From an uncultured Actinomycetes bacterium (GTDB lineage: Bacteria; Actinomycetota; Actinomycetes; Nanopelagicales; Nanopelagicaceae): a DNA stretch of 8,169 nt. The stretch is from NCBI GenBank assembly GCA_903897475.1, contig CAIUBS010000038.1, forward strand, positions 1-8,169. The letters are read 5' to 3'. The notes below the pieces were generated by a model. The model had not been told where the DNA came from, did no database searches, and was given only the letters and a program-made list of their open reading frames with translations. Positions 1 to 5,946 of the stretch are shown piece by piece. A program made the translations under genes and the position numbers. Within the stretch, counting starts at the first letter, position 1; every line of letters starts with the position of its first letter.

Positions 1-212
1 ACAATTACTCCACAAAACTCATGTCCTAGTACAACTGGATAATTAACCGCCCAAGAGTTTGTGCCATGCCATTGGTGTAGATCACTGCCACAAACACTTA
101 CCGCTTCAACCTGCATAATTACATCATCATCACCAAAGGTTGGGTATTCAACCTCTTGCAGTTCAACACTGCCTGGTTTAGATGAGTAATTAACAACACC
201 TGCTGATTTCAT
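1..212 (-). CDS. Zinc-dependent alcohol dehydrogenase (MDR family), N-terminal part, cut by window edge
   Basis: Only the first 70 codons are present; the gene runs off the left edge. The ATG is at 212-210, preceded by a GGAAG ribosome-binding site (226-222) that overlaps the stop codon of the upstream gene. The visible part is the GroES-like domain of medium-chain dehydrogenases. It has the CGSDLH segment (Cys41, a predicted catalytic zinc ligand) and the GHE segment (His64, Glu65), both standard for zinc-dependent alcohol, sorbitol, threonine or butanediol dehydrogenases. The NAD(P)-binding Rossmann half and the structural zinc cysteines lie outside the window, so cofactor and substrate cannot be judged. 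It is the third gene of a minus-strand operon, 13 bases after the decarboxylase-like gene, so it probably oxidises or reduces a polyol or sugar acid used by the same pathway. The family call is firm; the substrate is unknown. Confidence 0.9.
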   Translation of the reverse strand, partial: MKSAGVVNYSSKPGSVELQEVEYPTFGDDDVIMQVEAVSVCGSDLHQWHGTNSWAVNYPVVLGHEFCGVI

Positions 213-225
213 TTAACTTATCTTC

Positions 226-939
226 CTATCTAACTCTTGGGGTAATTGGAATATCGCCATAGGCATGTACTTTCTCACAAATTTTTCGTAACACCTCTTC
301 AACATTTCCCGCACCCTTTGAAAAAGAGTCGGCATCAATTGCAAGTGGGGCACCAATTACAACTAGGGGAGCACCATATGAGGGACAGGCAATAGCTTGC
401 TCTAATGAAAGCCCACCTACTGCTTGAACTGGGACTGAAACTGCCTCAACTACCTGTTTTAATTGATCAAGTGGATTTGGTGCTACCTTGCCACTTTTTG
501 CAATTCCACGACGTTCGTCATAGCCAATATGGTGAATAACCATTTGGCAACCAAGATCTTCAAGAACTCTGGCACCTTCAACCATGTCATCGCAACCTAA
601 GTTATCTCCCATAACTGTGATGCCATAATCTTTTCCAGCTTGCACCACAACCTTTATGGTTTCAGGATGTGCTCTAGCCATGACTACAACATGAGTAGCC
701 CCTGCTTTTGCCATCATCTCCGCCTCTAAATAACCACCATCCATAGTTTTTAAATCAGCAACAACTGGTGTATTTGGAAACTCTTTTCTTAGCGCTCGCA
801 CACCATGTAGACCTTCAGCCAAAATAAATGGCGTTCCCGCCTCTAACCAATCAACACCAGCACGCATTGCAGTATGCGCCATCTCCATTGCTTCTTTAAT
901 ATCGGTTAGATCCAAGGAGACTTGCACAATTGGCTTCAC
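226..939 (-). CDS. Hexulose-6-phosphate synthase / 3-keto-L-gulonate-6-phosphate decarboxylase-like protein (OMP decarboxylase superfamily)
   Basis: A 237-residue (beta/alpha)8 protein of the orotidine-phosphate-decarboxylase superfamily. Visible signatures are Asp10 after strand 1, Glu33 in the EAGTP segment, the DLKTMD motif (Asp62, Lys64, Asp67) that carries the metal and catalytic residues, His136-His137 in the HHIGYD segment, and a GG phosphate-loop segment at 175-176. The DLKxMD form is closer to hexulose-6-phosphate synthase (HPS) than to UlaD-type decarboxylases, which have DAKIAD. HPS normally condenses formaldehyde with ribulose 5-phosphate; relatives decarboxylate 3-keto-sugar-acid phosphates. 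No hexuloisomerase partner is present, so formaldehyde fixation is not supported. The start is a GTG directly after the TAA of the RraA-like gene, with GGAG (951-948) eight bases upstream, implying translational coupling. The final loop reads GAPL, where UlaD-type enzymes have a GRS loop. Superfamily is secure; substrate is not. Confidence 0.85.
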   Translation of the reverse strand: MKPIVQVSLDLTDIKEAMEMAHTAMRAGVDWLEAGTPFILAEGLHGVRALRKEFPNTPVVADLKTMDGGYLEAEMMAKAGATHVVVMARAHPETIKVVVQAGKDYGITVMGDNLGCDDMVEGARVLEDLGCQMVIHHIGYDERRGIAKSGKVAPNPLDQLKQVVEAVSVPVQAVGGLSLEQAIACPSYGAPLVVIGAPLAIDADSFSKGAGNVEEVLRKICEKVHAYGDIPITPRVR

Positions 940-1611
940 TTACAAAACTCCATACTTGGCAAAGGCTTCACTTGGAGCCATGCCATCTTTAACCGCATTT
1001 CTAAATAAATTTTCACCAGAATTTTTCTCTTCAACTCTAGCAATTACCTCATCAATTGCATCTTTAGGAACAATTACCACCCCATCAATATCGCCAACAA
1101 TTAAATCTCCAGGATTAATTGTTACGCCATCAATCTCAGCTGGCACATTGTGCTCAACTACCTCATATCGGGAATTAATATCTAATGGTGAGGTCTCAAC
1201 TCCAAAAACTTTAAAGCCAAGTGAGCGCATTCTGGTGGTATCTCTAACTGGTCCATCAGTTAACGCACCAGCAACTCCTTTATGTTTACATGCCGTAGAA
1301 AGTAATTCACCCCAAAAAGCAGCTGGATGATTACCGCCATTATTTCTATTTGAAGGTGTCACATAAACTTGATCTTTGCCAACTGCATCTAACGCTTTTA
1401 ACAAACCAACATAGGGAACCTCTGGTGCGCTAAAGACAGCTTCAACTCTTACTGGAAAGGCATAACCCATCATTACCCCTTCACCTGAGAGCATTTGGAT
1501 ATCAGGTTTTAACACTTGATTTCTTAAATCCATATGATCTAAACAATCAGAGGCAAGAGCTGCGGTAAAAATGGTGGATAACTTTTTTAAATCATATTTT
1601 TTATCGCTCAC
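940..1611 (-). CDS. RraA-like family protein, probable class II pyruvate aldolase (4-hydroxy-4-methyl-2-oxoglutarate aldolase-like)
   Basis: A 223-residue protein of the RraA/HMG-aldolase fold. The diagnostic block is Gly101-Glu102 (in WGELL) followed by TDGPVRD, placing Arg123 and Asp124 where the metal-dependent aldolases of this fold keep their catalytic Arg-Asp pair. E. coli RraA, an RNase E inhibitor, lacks this pair, so an enzymatic aldolase or decarboxylase role is favoured over RNA-decay control. Older annotations of such genes as menaquinone methyltransferase are wrong for the fold. The acidic residue usual just after the RD pair (RD-x-x-E/D) is Arg127 here, which may change substrate choice. 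It is the first gene of the minus-strand operon and its TAA abuts the next gene's GTG. The start is GTG at 1611-1609; an in-frame TAA lies just upstream and no alternative start exists between them. The only Shine-Dalgarno-like sequence, AGGG, sits one base from the start and inside an inverted repeat, which is unusual. Confidence 0.87.
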   Translation of the reverse strand: MSDKKYDLKKLSTIFTAALASDCLDHMDLRNQVLKPDIQMLSGEGVMMGYAFPVRVEAVFSAPEVPYVGLLKALDAVGKDQVYVTPSNRNNGGNHPAAFWGELLSTACKHKGVAGALTDGPVRDTTRMRSLGFKVFGVETSPLDINSRYEVVEHNVPAEIDGVTINPGDLIVGDIDGVVIVPKDAIDEVIARVEEKNSGENLFRNAVKDGMAPSEAFAKYGVL

Positions 1612-1657
1612 ACCCTAAAGATTAGGGGGTAGTTTGGATCAAAAGTAGACCCTAAAG
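1612..1657 (-). repeat. Direct repeat ACCCTAAAG, two copies
   Basis: The nine-base sequence ACCCTAAAG occurs at 1612-1620 and again at 1649-1657, 37 bases apart, both upstream of the RraA-like gene. Read in that gene's direction both are CTTTAGGGT. A near copy, CTTTAGGTT, lies at 1770-1778 in the direction of the binding-protein gene. Repeats seen in the sequence; a regulator-binding role is inferred. Confidence 0.6.
1613..1627. promoter_or_regulatory. Inverted repeat CCCTAA-N3-TTAGGG next to the RraA-like start codon
   Basis: A perfect 15-base inverted repeat with six-base arms (1613-1618 and 1622-1627) and a three-base spacer, ending one base before the GTG of the RraA-like gene. As DNA it could be a repressor operator; as RNA it could form a six-pair hairpin that hides the only AGGG near that start codon. 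The repeat is directly visible; either function is inference. Confidence 0.5.
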
Positions 1658-1668
1658 CCTTACTTTAG
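1652..1668. promoter_or_regulatory. Inverted repeat CTAAAG-N5-CTTTAG, operator candidate
   Basis: Perfect six-base arms at 1652-1657 and 1663-1668 around a five-base spacer. Its left arm is part of the second ACCCTAAAG copy. It lies between the proposed minus-strand promoter (near 1684-1692) and the RraA-like gene, a position where a bound repressor would block transcription. Operator role is inferred from symmetry and location only. Confidence 0.45.
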
Positions 1669-1683
1669 AGAATTTAAAAGGCG

Positions 1684-1692
1684 TTTATAACA
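1684..1692 (-). promoter_or_regulatory. Candidate extended -10 promoter for the minus-strand operon
   Basis: On the minus strand this reads TGTTATAAA, an extended -10 element of the form TG-n-TATAAA. No good -35 hexamer sits 16-18 bases upstream, which extended -10 promoters can tolerate. Transcription would begin near 1677, giving a leader of roughly 65 bases that contains both CTTTAGGGT copies. Predicted from motif alone. Confidence 0.4.
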
Positions 1693-1706
1693 TTTAGGTA
1701 AAGGTG

Positions 1707-1726
1707 GGTTTATTAACCAATTGTTA
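1707..1726. promoter_or_regulatory. Overlapping small inverted repeats in the centre of the divergent region
   Basis: GGTT (1707-1710) pairs with AACC (1715-1718), and TAAC (1714-1717) pairs with GTTA (1723-1726), giving two overlapping short palindromic arrangements around a CAATTG core (1718-1723). They lie between the two proposed promoters, where an activator could serve both operons. The arms are only four bases, so chance is possible. Confidence 0.25.
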
Positions 1727-1737
1727 GCCAAGTTCAG

Positions 1738-1763
1738 TTGACTACCTTTCCGATGGGTATAAG
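1738..1763 (+). promoter_or_regulatory. Candidate promoter for the binding-protein gene
   Basis: TTGACT at 1738-1743 resembles a -35 box and TATAAG at 1758-1763 resembles a -10 box. The spacer is 14 bases, shorter than the usual 16-18, so either the -35 is not used or activation is needed. Transcription would start near 1770, where the CTTTAGGTT motif begins. This is the best sigma-70-like pair I can find in the region but it is not strong. Confidence 0.35.
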
Positions 1764-1769
1764 GATTGC

Positions 1770-1778
1770 CTTTAGGTT
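1770..1778 (+). promoter_or_regulatory. CTTTAGGTT motif, third copy of the divergent-region repeat
   Basis: This differs by one base from CTTTAGGGT, the form found twice in front of the minus-strand operon when read in that operon's direction. It would overlap the start of the plus-strand transcript. The shared motif on both sides suggests one regulator for both operons; this is inference. Confidence 0.4.
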
Positions 1779-1798
1779 CGACGGTCCGCGTTGTACCA

Positions 1799-1810
1799 CT
1801 CTATATAGAG
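1799..1810. promoter_or_regulatory. Perfect palindrome CTCTATATAGAG upstream of the binding-protein ribosome-binding site
   Basis: A 12-base perfect palindrome without spacer, ending seven bases before the GGAG ribosome-binding site (1818-1821) of the binding-protein gene. It may be an operator, or its TATATA core may act as an alternative -10. It has no loop, so an RNA hairpin is unlikely. Confidence 0.4.
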
Positions 1811-1827
1811 AAGAAATGGAGAAATGA

Positions 1828-3105
1828 ATGCGTAGAAGTTCATTTCGTCTTGTTGCAGCTGCAGCAGCTATTGCCCTTGCGGTAACTGGTTGTTCATCAT
1901 CAGGTGATGATGCAGCAAACACAGACACAGAGTTTGAAATCTTTACCTGGTGGGCATCTGGTGGCGAAGCTGCTGGCCTACAGGGAATGATTGATGTTTA
2001 CACTGCACAAAATCCTGACACAGAGTTTATTAACGCTGCTGTCGCCGGTGGTGCAGGTGTAAATGCTAAGGCTGTATTACAAAGCCGCTTAGATGCTAAC
2101 GAGCCACCAGATTCATTCCAAGCACACGCTGGTATGGAGCTTGATGGTTATGTCCGCGGTGGACAATTAGAAGATCTAACCTCTTTGTATCAGTCAGAGG
2201 GTTGGGACAAGATTTTCCCAGCTGACTTAATTCGTACAATTACAGTTGATGGAAAGATTTATTCAGTTCCAGTAAACATTCACAGAGCAAATGTTCTGTG
2301 GTGGAATCCAGGTGCTGCAACTAAAGCTGGAATTACAAAAGCTCCAGAGACTTTAGATGAATTCTTTGCAGATCTTGAGAAGTTCAAGAAGGCTGGCATA
2401 ACTGGTTTGGCACTTGCAGGAAAGGGAGACTGGGCAATTGCTCACCTTCTTGACTGGATGCTTCTAGCATCAATGGGTCCAGAAAAGTTTGAAGGTCTAT
2501 ACAACGGATCAACTTCATGGACAGGTCCAGAAGTTGCTGCCGGTATTAAGAACTTCCAGAGAGCACTTTCTTATGGAAATAAGGGAGCAGGAAACCTTGA
2601 TTGGCCAGATGCTGGAAAGTTAGTGACTGATGGCAAAGCTGGATTCTTTATCATGGGTGACTGGGCTTCAGCCCAATGGCAATCTGATGGATTAAAGCTA
2701 GGAACTGACTACACATATGCAGCAGCTCCAGGCACTGTTGGTGTTTACCAATGGCTATCTGATTCATTCGTACTTCCAGTAGGTGCTCCACACCGCAACG
2801 CTGCTATTGCATGGTTGAAGGTTTGTGGATCTAAGGAAGGCCAGGATGCATTTAATCCAAAGAAGGGATCGATCTCAGCTCGTACTGACTCAGATCTATC
2901 TCTATACGATGATTATCTAAAATCAGCCGCTGCTGACTGGAAGAAGGATCGCTTAGTCGGTTCAACAGTTCACGGTGTAATGGGAAATAACGCGCTTATG
3001 GCTGCATACAATGCTGCTGTTGGTAAGTATTTCTCAGGCGGATTCAAAGATAACGCCGGACTTGCTAAAGATCTTGCTGCAGCTTATGAAGCAGGCAAGG
3101 CTTAA
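1828..3105 (+). CDS. Sugar ABC transporter substrate-binding lipoprotein (CUT1 family, glucose/galactose-binding type)
   Basis: A 425-residue extracellular binding protein (family 1). Residues 1-21 form a lipoprotein signal: a basic start (RRSSFR), an Ala-rich hydrophobic core and a lipobox ending VTGC, with Cys22 as the predicted lipidated residue, followed by a Ser/Gly/Asp linker. The mature part resembles from memory the Thermus thermophilus glucose/galactose-binding protein: EIFTWW (residues 37-42), GGAGVNAKAVL, PPDSFQAHAGMEL (His100), VNIHRANVLWW, MGDWA, LSDSF, GSKEGQDAFNPKKGSI and VGSTVHG. The Trp pair and His100 probably line the sugar pocket. The ATG has a GGAG site six bases upstream. 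It is the first gene of the plus-strand transport operon and is separated from the permeases by a strong stem-loop. Lysine codons are 20 AAG to 6 AAA, unlike its neighbours, which suggests high expression. Exact sugar is inferred. Confidence 0.93.
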   Translation: MRRSSFRLVAAAAAIALAVTGCSSSGDDAANTDTEFEIFTWWASGGEAAGLQGMIDVYTAQNPDTEFINAAVAGGAGVNAKAVLQSRLDANEPPDSFQAHAGMELDGYVRGGQLEDLTSLYQSEGWDKIFPADLIRTITVDGKIYSVPVNIHRANVLWWNPGAATKAGITKAPETLDEFFADLEKFKKAGITGLALAGKGDWAIAHLLDWMLLASMGPEKFEGLYNGSTSWTGPEVAAGIKNFQRALSYGNKGAGNLDWPDAGKLVTDGKAGFFIMGDWASAQWQSDGLKLGTDYTYAAAPGTVGVYQWLSDSFVLPVGAPHRNAAIAWLKVCGSKEGQDAFNPKKGSISARTDSDLSLYDDYLKSAAADWKKDRLVGSTVHGVMGNNALMAAYNAAVGKYFSGGFKDNAGLAKDLAAAYEAGKA

Positions 3106-3128
3106 TTAGCAATAAAAGTAAGTAAGAG

Positions 3129-3163
3129 ACTTCGGTGGGCAAGAAATTGCCCACCGAAGTTTT
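3129..3163 (+). terminator. Strong stem-loop after the binding-protein gene (attenuating terminator or 3'-end stabiliser)
   Basis: A perfect 14-pair stem (3129-3142 with 3147-3160) closes a GAAA loop, and the pairing is followed by a short T run (3160-3163). It sits 23 bases after the binding-protein stop and about 60 bases before the first permease. Such hairpins commonly let most transcripts end, or protect the upstream mRNA, so that binding protein exceeds permease. The T run is short, so read-through is likely. A weak promoter-like pair, TTGCCC (3147-3152) and TATAAG (3171-3176) with an 18-base spacer, could restart transcription after it. Confidence 0.8.
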
Positions 3164-3221
3164 CTAAATATATAAGTGACACGATTAACTTCTAATTTTA
3201 AAAGGTGAGAGGAATCTCTAG

Positions 3222-4133
3222 GTGAGTAAAGTTGTTAGAAACAAACGCTCACTGAGTGCTCGTGTTGGTGGATTATTTTTCGTTTTACCTTCAATAATTA
3301 CGGTAATTATCTTTGTATACGGCCTGATTCTTTGGTCGGTTAACGTCTCGCTAACAAATCAAAACTCAGGAGCTAAAAAAGAGATTGAGTATATTGGCTT
3401 AAAAAATTACACAGACTTAATTGCAGATGAGCGCTTCACTCATTCACTATCTAACCTTGTTAAATTTACAATAGTTTTTATTTTAGGCGCCTTGGTAACT
3501 GGTTTTATCATGGCTTTGCTCCTTGAAAAGGGAATTAAAGGCGAAGGCTTTTTTCGATCATTTTATTTATACCCAATGGCGATCTCATTTATCGCAATGG
3601 GTACAGTATTTAACTGGTTACTTAACTCAGCCCGAGATGAAGAGGCTGGTGGATTAAATCTAGCTTTGCAAAAAATCGGCTTAGGTTTTCTTCAAAATGA
3701 TTGGTATGTCTCGGAAAAAGGTGCGATGTATGCCATGGCACTTCCTGCTATTTGGCAGATGTCAGGTTATGTTTTAGCGTTATTTTTAGCGGGCTTTAGA
3801 GGAATTCCGGATGATCTGCGTGAGGCTGCCCGAGTAGATGGTGCAAGTGAATCTCAGATTTACCGCCATGTGTTATTCCCACAATTGACCCCAACTTTAT
3901 TAACAGTCTTAATTATTTTAGGTCATATATCTATGAAGGCCTTTGATTTAATTATTGGAATTAATGGAAAATCTTATGTAACTCAGGTGGTTGCGGTATA
4001 TATGTGGGAGGCAACCTTTGATAAACGCGATTATGCAAAAGGAACTTCAATTGCGATAGTGCTTTTGATAATGATTGCAATTGTAGTGGTTCCTTATCTT
4101 CGCTATAACAACAAGCAACAGGCGTATCGCTAA
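3222..4133 (+). CDS. Sugar ABC transporter permease, MalF/UgpA-like (CUT1)
   Basis: A 303-residue inner-membrane permease with about six hydrophobic segments (near 15-39, 79-101, 109-133, 165-190, 217-240 and 275-293). The cytoplasmic coupling loop that docks on the ATPase is the EAA motif: EAARVDGAS at 201-209, with the conserved Gly207, followed by the LFP turn near 218-220. The length and the single N-terminal segment before a hydrophilic stretch fit the first permease of CUT1 importers. The start is GTG, with AAAGG (3201-3205) and GAGAGG (3207-3212) purine stretches upstream. Its TAA overlaps the ATG of the second permease by one base, so the two are translationally coupled and should form a heterodimer. 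It imports the sugar delivered by the binding protein; the ATPase must come from elsewhere. Confidence 0.93.
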   Translation: MSKVVRNKRSLSARVGGLFFVLPSIITVIIFVYGLILWSVNVSLTNQNSGAKKEIEYIGLKNYTDLIADERFTHSLSNLVKFTIVFILGALVTGFIMALLLEKGIKGEGFFRSFYLYPMAISFIAMGTVFNWLLNSARDEEAGGLNLALQKIGLGFLQNDWYVSEKGAMYAMALPAIWQMSGYVLALFLAGFRGIPDDLREAARVDGASESQIYRHVLFPQLTPTLLTVLIILGHISMKAFDLIIGINGKSYVTQVVAVYMWEATFDKRDYAKGTSIAIVLLIMIAIVVVPYLRYNNKQQAYR

Positions 4134-5050
4134 TGAGTAGAGATATAGTCGACCTAGTAACTGCAAAGTCTGATGTCCGTAATTCAAAGCGGCGTCGAAC
4201 TGGTAAAGAAAAATTCTGGTTAATTTTCCGATACGTATCTCTAATTTTTATCTGGTTCTTGGTTGTAATGCCAATTTATGTAATGGTAATTAACTCACTT
4301 AAAGGTGTTAAAAATGTGTATTTGACTAACGCTTTTAAATTGCCTGAAAAACTAGATTTTTCAGCTTGGTCAGTAGCATGGAGTGGTACTGATTACTTCC
4401 CACAATCTATCTCTGAATCAATGACTCGAACTTTATTTTTCGTAATTCAGTCAGCCTTGATATCTGCAATTATTGGTTCAATTAATGGCTATGTATTTGC
4501 AAAATGGAAGTTTAGAGGTTCTAATTTTATTTTTACTCTATTTTTGTTTGGAATGTTTATCCCATATCAAGCAATTATGATTCCATTAGTAAGAATTGCA
4601 ACTACTCTAGAAATAAATAAATCAATTTATGTGTTGGTATTGGCGCATATTATTTATGGAATACCAATTTGCACTTTGATTTTCCGCAATTACTACGAAG
4701 CAATTCCAAATGAGTTAATTGAAGCTGCTCGAGTGGATAAAGCATCAATGATTCGCACCTACCGCTCAATCATTTTGCCTCTTTCAGTTCCAGCTTTTGT
4801 TGTGGTCTTAATCTGGCAATTTACCTCAGCTTGGAATGACTTTTTATTTGCGATATTTTTAACTGGTGGCTCACCTAAGCTCTCAGTAGCAACTACTGCG
4901 CTTAACTTTATTACAGGCTCTTCAAATCAGGTTTATTACGGTGTTAATATGACCGCTTCTTTAATTGTCTCTCTTCCAACTTTAATTGTTTATATCTTCT
5001 TAGGTCGCTACTTCCTAAGAGGATTACTTTCAGGCTCACTTAAAGGTTAA
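4133..5050 (+). CDS. Sugar ABC transporter permease, MalG/UgpE-like (CUT1)
   Basis: A 305-residue permease, partner of the preceding one. A basic cytoplasmic N-terminus (KRRRTGKEK near 19-27) precedes six predicted membrane segments starting around 29-54. The segment FIPYQAIMIPL (about 142-152) is typical of the MalG-like subunits of monosaccharide importers. The EAA loop is EAARVDKAS at 197-205; the glycine that normally follows VD is Lys203 here, an unusual change at the ATPase-docking loop. The ATG overlaps the previous stop (TAATG), and only a weak AGG lies upstream, so translation probably depends on reinitiation from the first permease. The stop lies two bases before the lactonase ATG, which links uptake and catabolism in one transcript. 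Confidence 0.93.
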   Translation: MSRDIVDLVTAKSDVRNSKRRRTGKEKFWLIFRYVSLIFIWFLVVMPIYVMVINSLKGVKNVYLTNAFKLPEKLDFSAWSVAWSGTDYFPQSISESMTRTLFFVIQSALISAIIGSINGYVFAKWKFRGSNFIFTLFLFGMFIPYQAIMIPLVRIATTLEINKSIYVLVLAHIIYGIPICTLIFRNYYEAIPNELIEAARVDKASMIRTYRSIILPLSVPAFVVVLIWQFTSAWNDFLFAIFLTGGSPKLSVATTALNFITGSSNQVYYGVNMTASLIVSLPTLIVYIFLGRYFLRGLLSGSLKG

Positions 5051-5052
5051 TA

Positions 5053-5946
5053 ATGTCGATTGCAGTTGAAGTATTTGATTCAAGGCGCAATCAATTAGGA
5101 GAAGGTCCAACAGCAACTGGTCCGAACAATAACCATGTGCAGTGGTGTGATATCTATGGGCAATTTATTCGGTCTAAAGATCTATTAAGTGGTCAAAGTT
5201 CGGAGTATCAAACAAGTGAGCCAGTTGGCTTTCAAATTCCCAGAACATCTGGTGGTGACATATTAGGCACAGCTAATGGACCAGTTCTTCGTGATGAAAA
5301 AGGTAATCTGACCCAACTTCCAACAAGGCAAGAAGCAGATGGTTTTGTAGATAAAAATGTATTGCGCTGGAATGATGCCAAAGTTTCACCCGATGGTTAT
5401 CTGTTCTTGGGCTCTATGGCATATGAAAATCAAAGCAACGAGGGTGCTTTCTATCGTTTAAGTAAGGATGGGAAAAAATTACAGCGATTATTTGGTGATG
5501 TTGGTATCTCTAATGGTATGGATTGGAGTACGGATTTATCCAAGATGTATTACATCGATACTTTAACCATGAAAGTTGAAGTCTTTGACTATAACAAGGG
5601 TGAAATTTCAAATCGTAGGACTTTGGTTCAGGTCAAAGATGGAATGGGTTATCCAGATGGAATGTGTGCTGATGCAAATGACAATATCTGGGTAGCTTTC
5701 TGGCTTGGATCAGCTGTTAGGTGTTTTGACGGCAGAACTGGTGAACTATTGGAAGAAATTAAATTACCAGTACAAAAAGTCACCTCCTGCTGTTTTGCTG
5801 GAGAGAAACTAGATCAATTAATAATTACAACTGCGGTAGGAAATCCAGGAGAGAGTATGGATTTAAATGAGTATCCGCAGGCAGGCTTTATTTTCATTGC
5901 TAGCGCTGGAGTTACTGGTAAAAAAACAACCACATTTGGAGCTTAA
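5053..5946 (+). CDS. SMP-30/gluconolactonase/LRE family sugar lactonase
   Basis: A 297-residue six-bladed beta-propeller of the SMP-30/regucalcin family, whose members hydrolyse aldonolactones to aldonates in a divalent-metal-dependent reaction. The four expected metal ligands are visible: Glu17 in LGEGP, Asn107 in the RWND segment, Asn154 in ISNGMDWS, and Asp202 in GYPDGMCADAND. These correspond closely to Glu18, Asn103, Asn154 and Asp204 of human SMP30, with Arg105 as the substrate-contact arginine. There is no signal peptide, so it acts in the cytosol. The start is ATG, with AAAGG (5042-5046) six bases upstream. Its TAA directly abuts the TTG of the kinase gene. Next to a sugar importer, a KDG kinase and a KDPG-type aldolase, it most likely opens the lactone made by an oxidoreductase of this locus. 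The sugar specificity cannot be read from the sequence. Confidence 0.92.
   Translation: MSIAVEVFDSRRNQLGEGPTATGPNNNHVQWCDIYGQFIRSKDLLSGQSSEYQTSEPVGFQIPRTSGGDILGTANGPVLRDEKGNLTQLPTRQEADGFVDKNVLRWNDAKVSPDGYLFLGSMAYENQSNEGAFYRLSKDGKKLQRLFGDVGISNGMDWSTDLSKMYYIDTLTMKVEVFDYNKGEISNRRTLVQVKDGMGYPDGMCADANDNIWVAFWLGSAVRCFDGRTGELLEEIKLPVQKVTSCCFAGEKLDQLIITTAVGNPGESMDLNEYPQAGFIFIASAGVTGKKTTTFGA

Noticed and set aside
226..939. Complete ribulose monophosphate formaldehyde pathway
   Set aside because: Only the HPS-like enzyme is present; no 6-phospho-3-hexuloisomerase or formaldehyde-producing enzyme is encoded here.
956..1330. Open frame of 124 codons on the plus strand
   Set aside because: It is antisense to the RraA-like gene, which has clear family motifs; the product shows no recognisable domain.
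940..1611. Ribonuclease E inhibitor RraA or menaquinone methyltransferase
   Set aside because: The Arg123-Asp124 pair and the catabolic context favour an aldolase-type enzyme; the methyltransferase label is a known historical misannotation of this fold.
1613..1627. Telomere-like CCCTAA/TTAGGG sequence
   Set aside because: There is only one unit on each strand and it is an inverted, not tandem, arrangement; it fits an operator or hairpin.
1612..1827. CRISPR array, tRNA, attachment site or insertion sequence in the non-coding region
   Set aside because: No regularly spaced repeats of CRISPR length, no cloverleaf, no transposase fragment and no terminal inverted repeats are visible; the repeats are short and operator-like.
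1734..1928. Open frame of 64 codons on the minus strand across the control region
   Set aside because: It overlaps the signal-peptide region of the binding protein and the plus-strand promoter area; its Ala-rich part is a shadow of the Ala-rich signal.
3106..3221. Riboswitch or small RNA gene between binding protein and permease
   Set aside because: Only a single perfect hairpin is visible, with no recognisable aptamer architecture; a terminator or stabiliser explains it.
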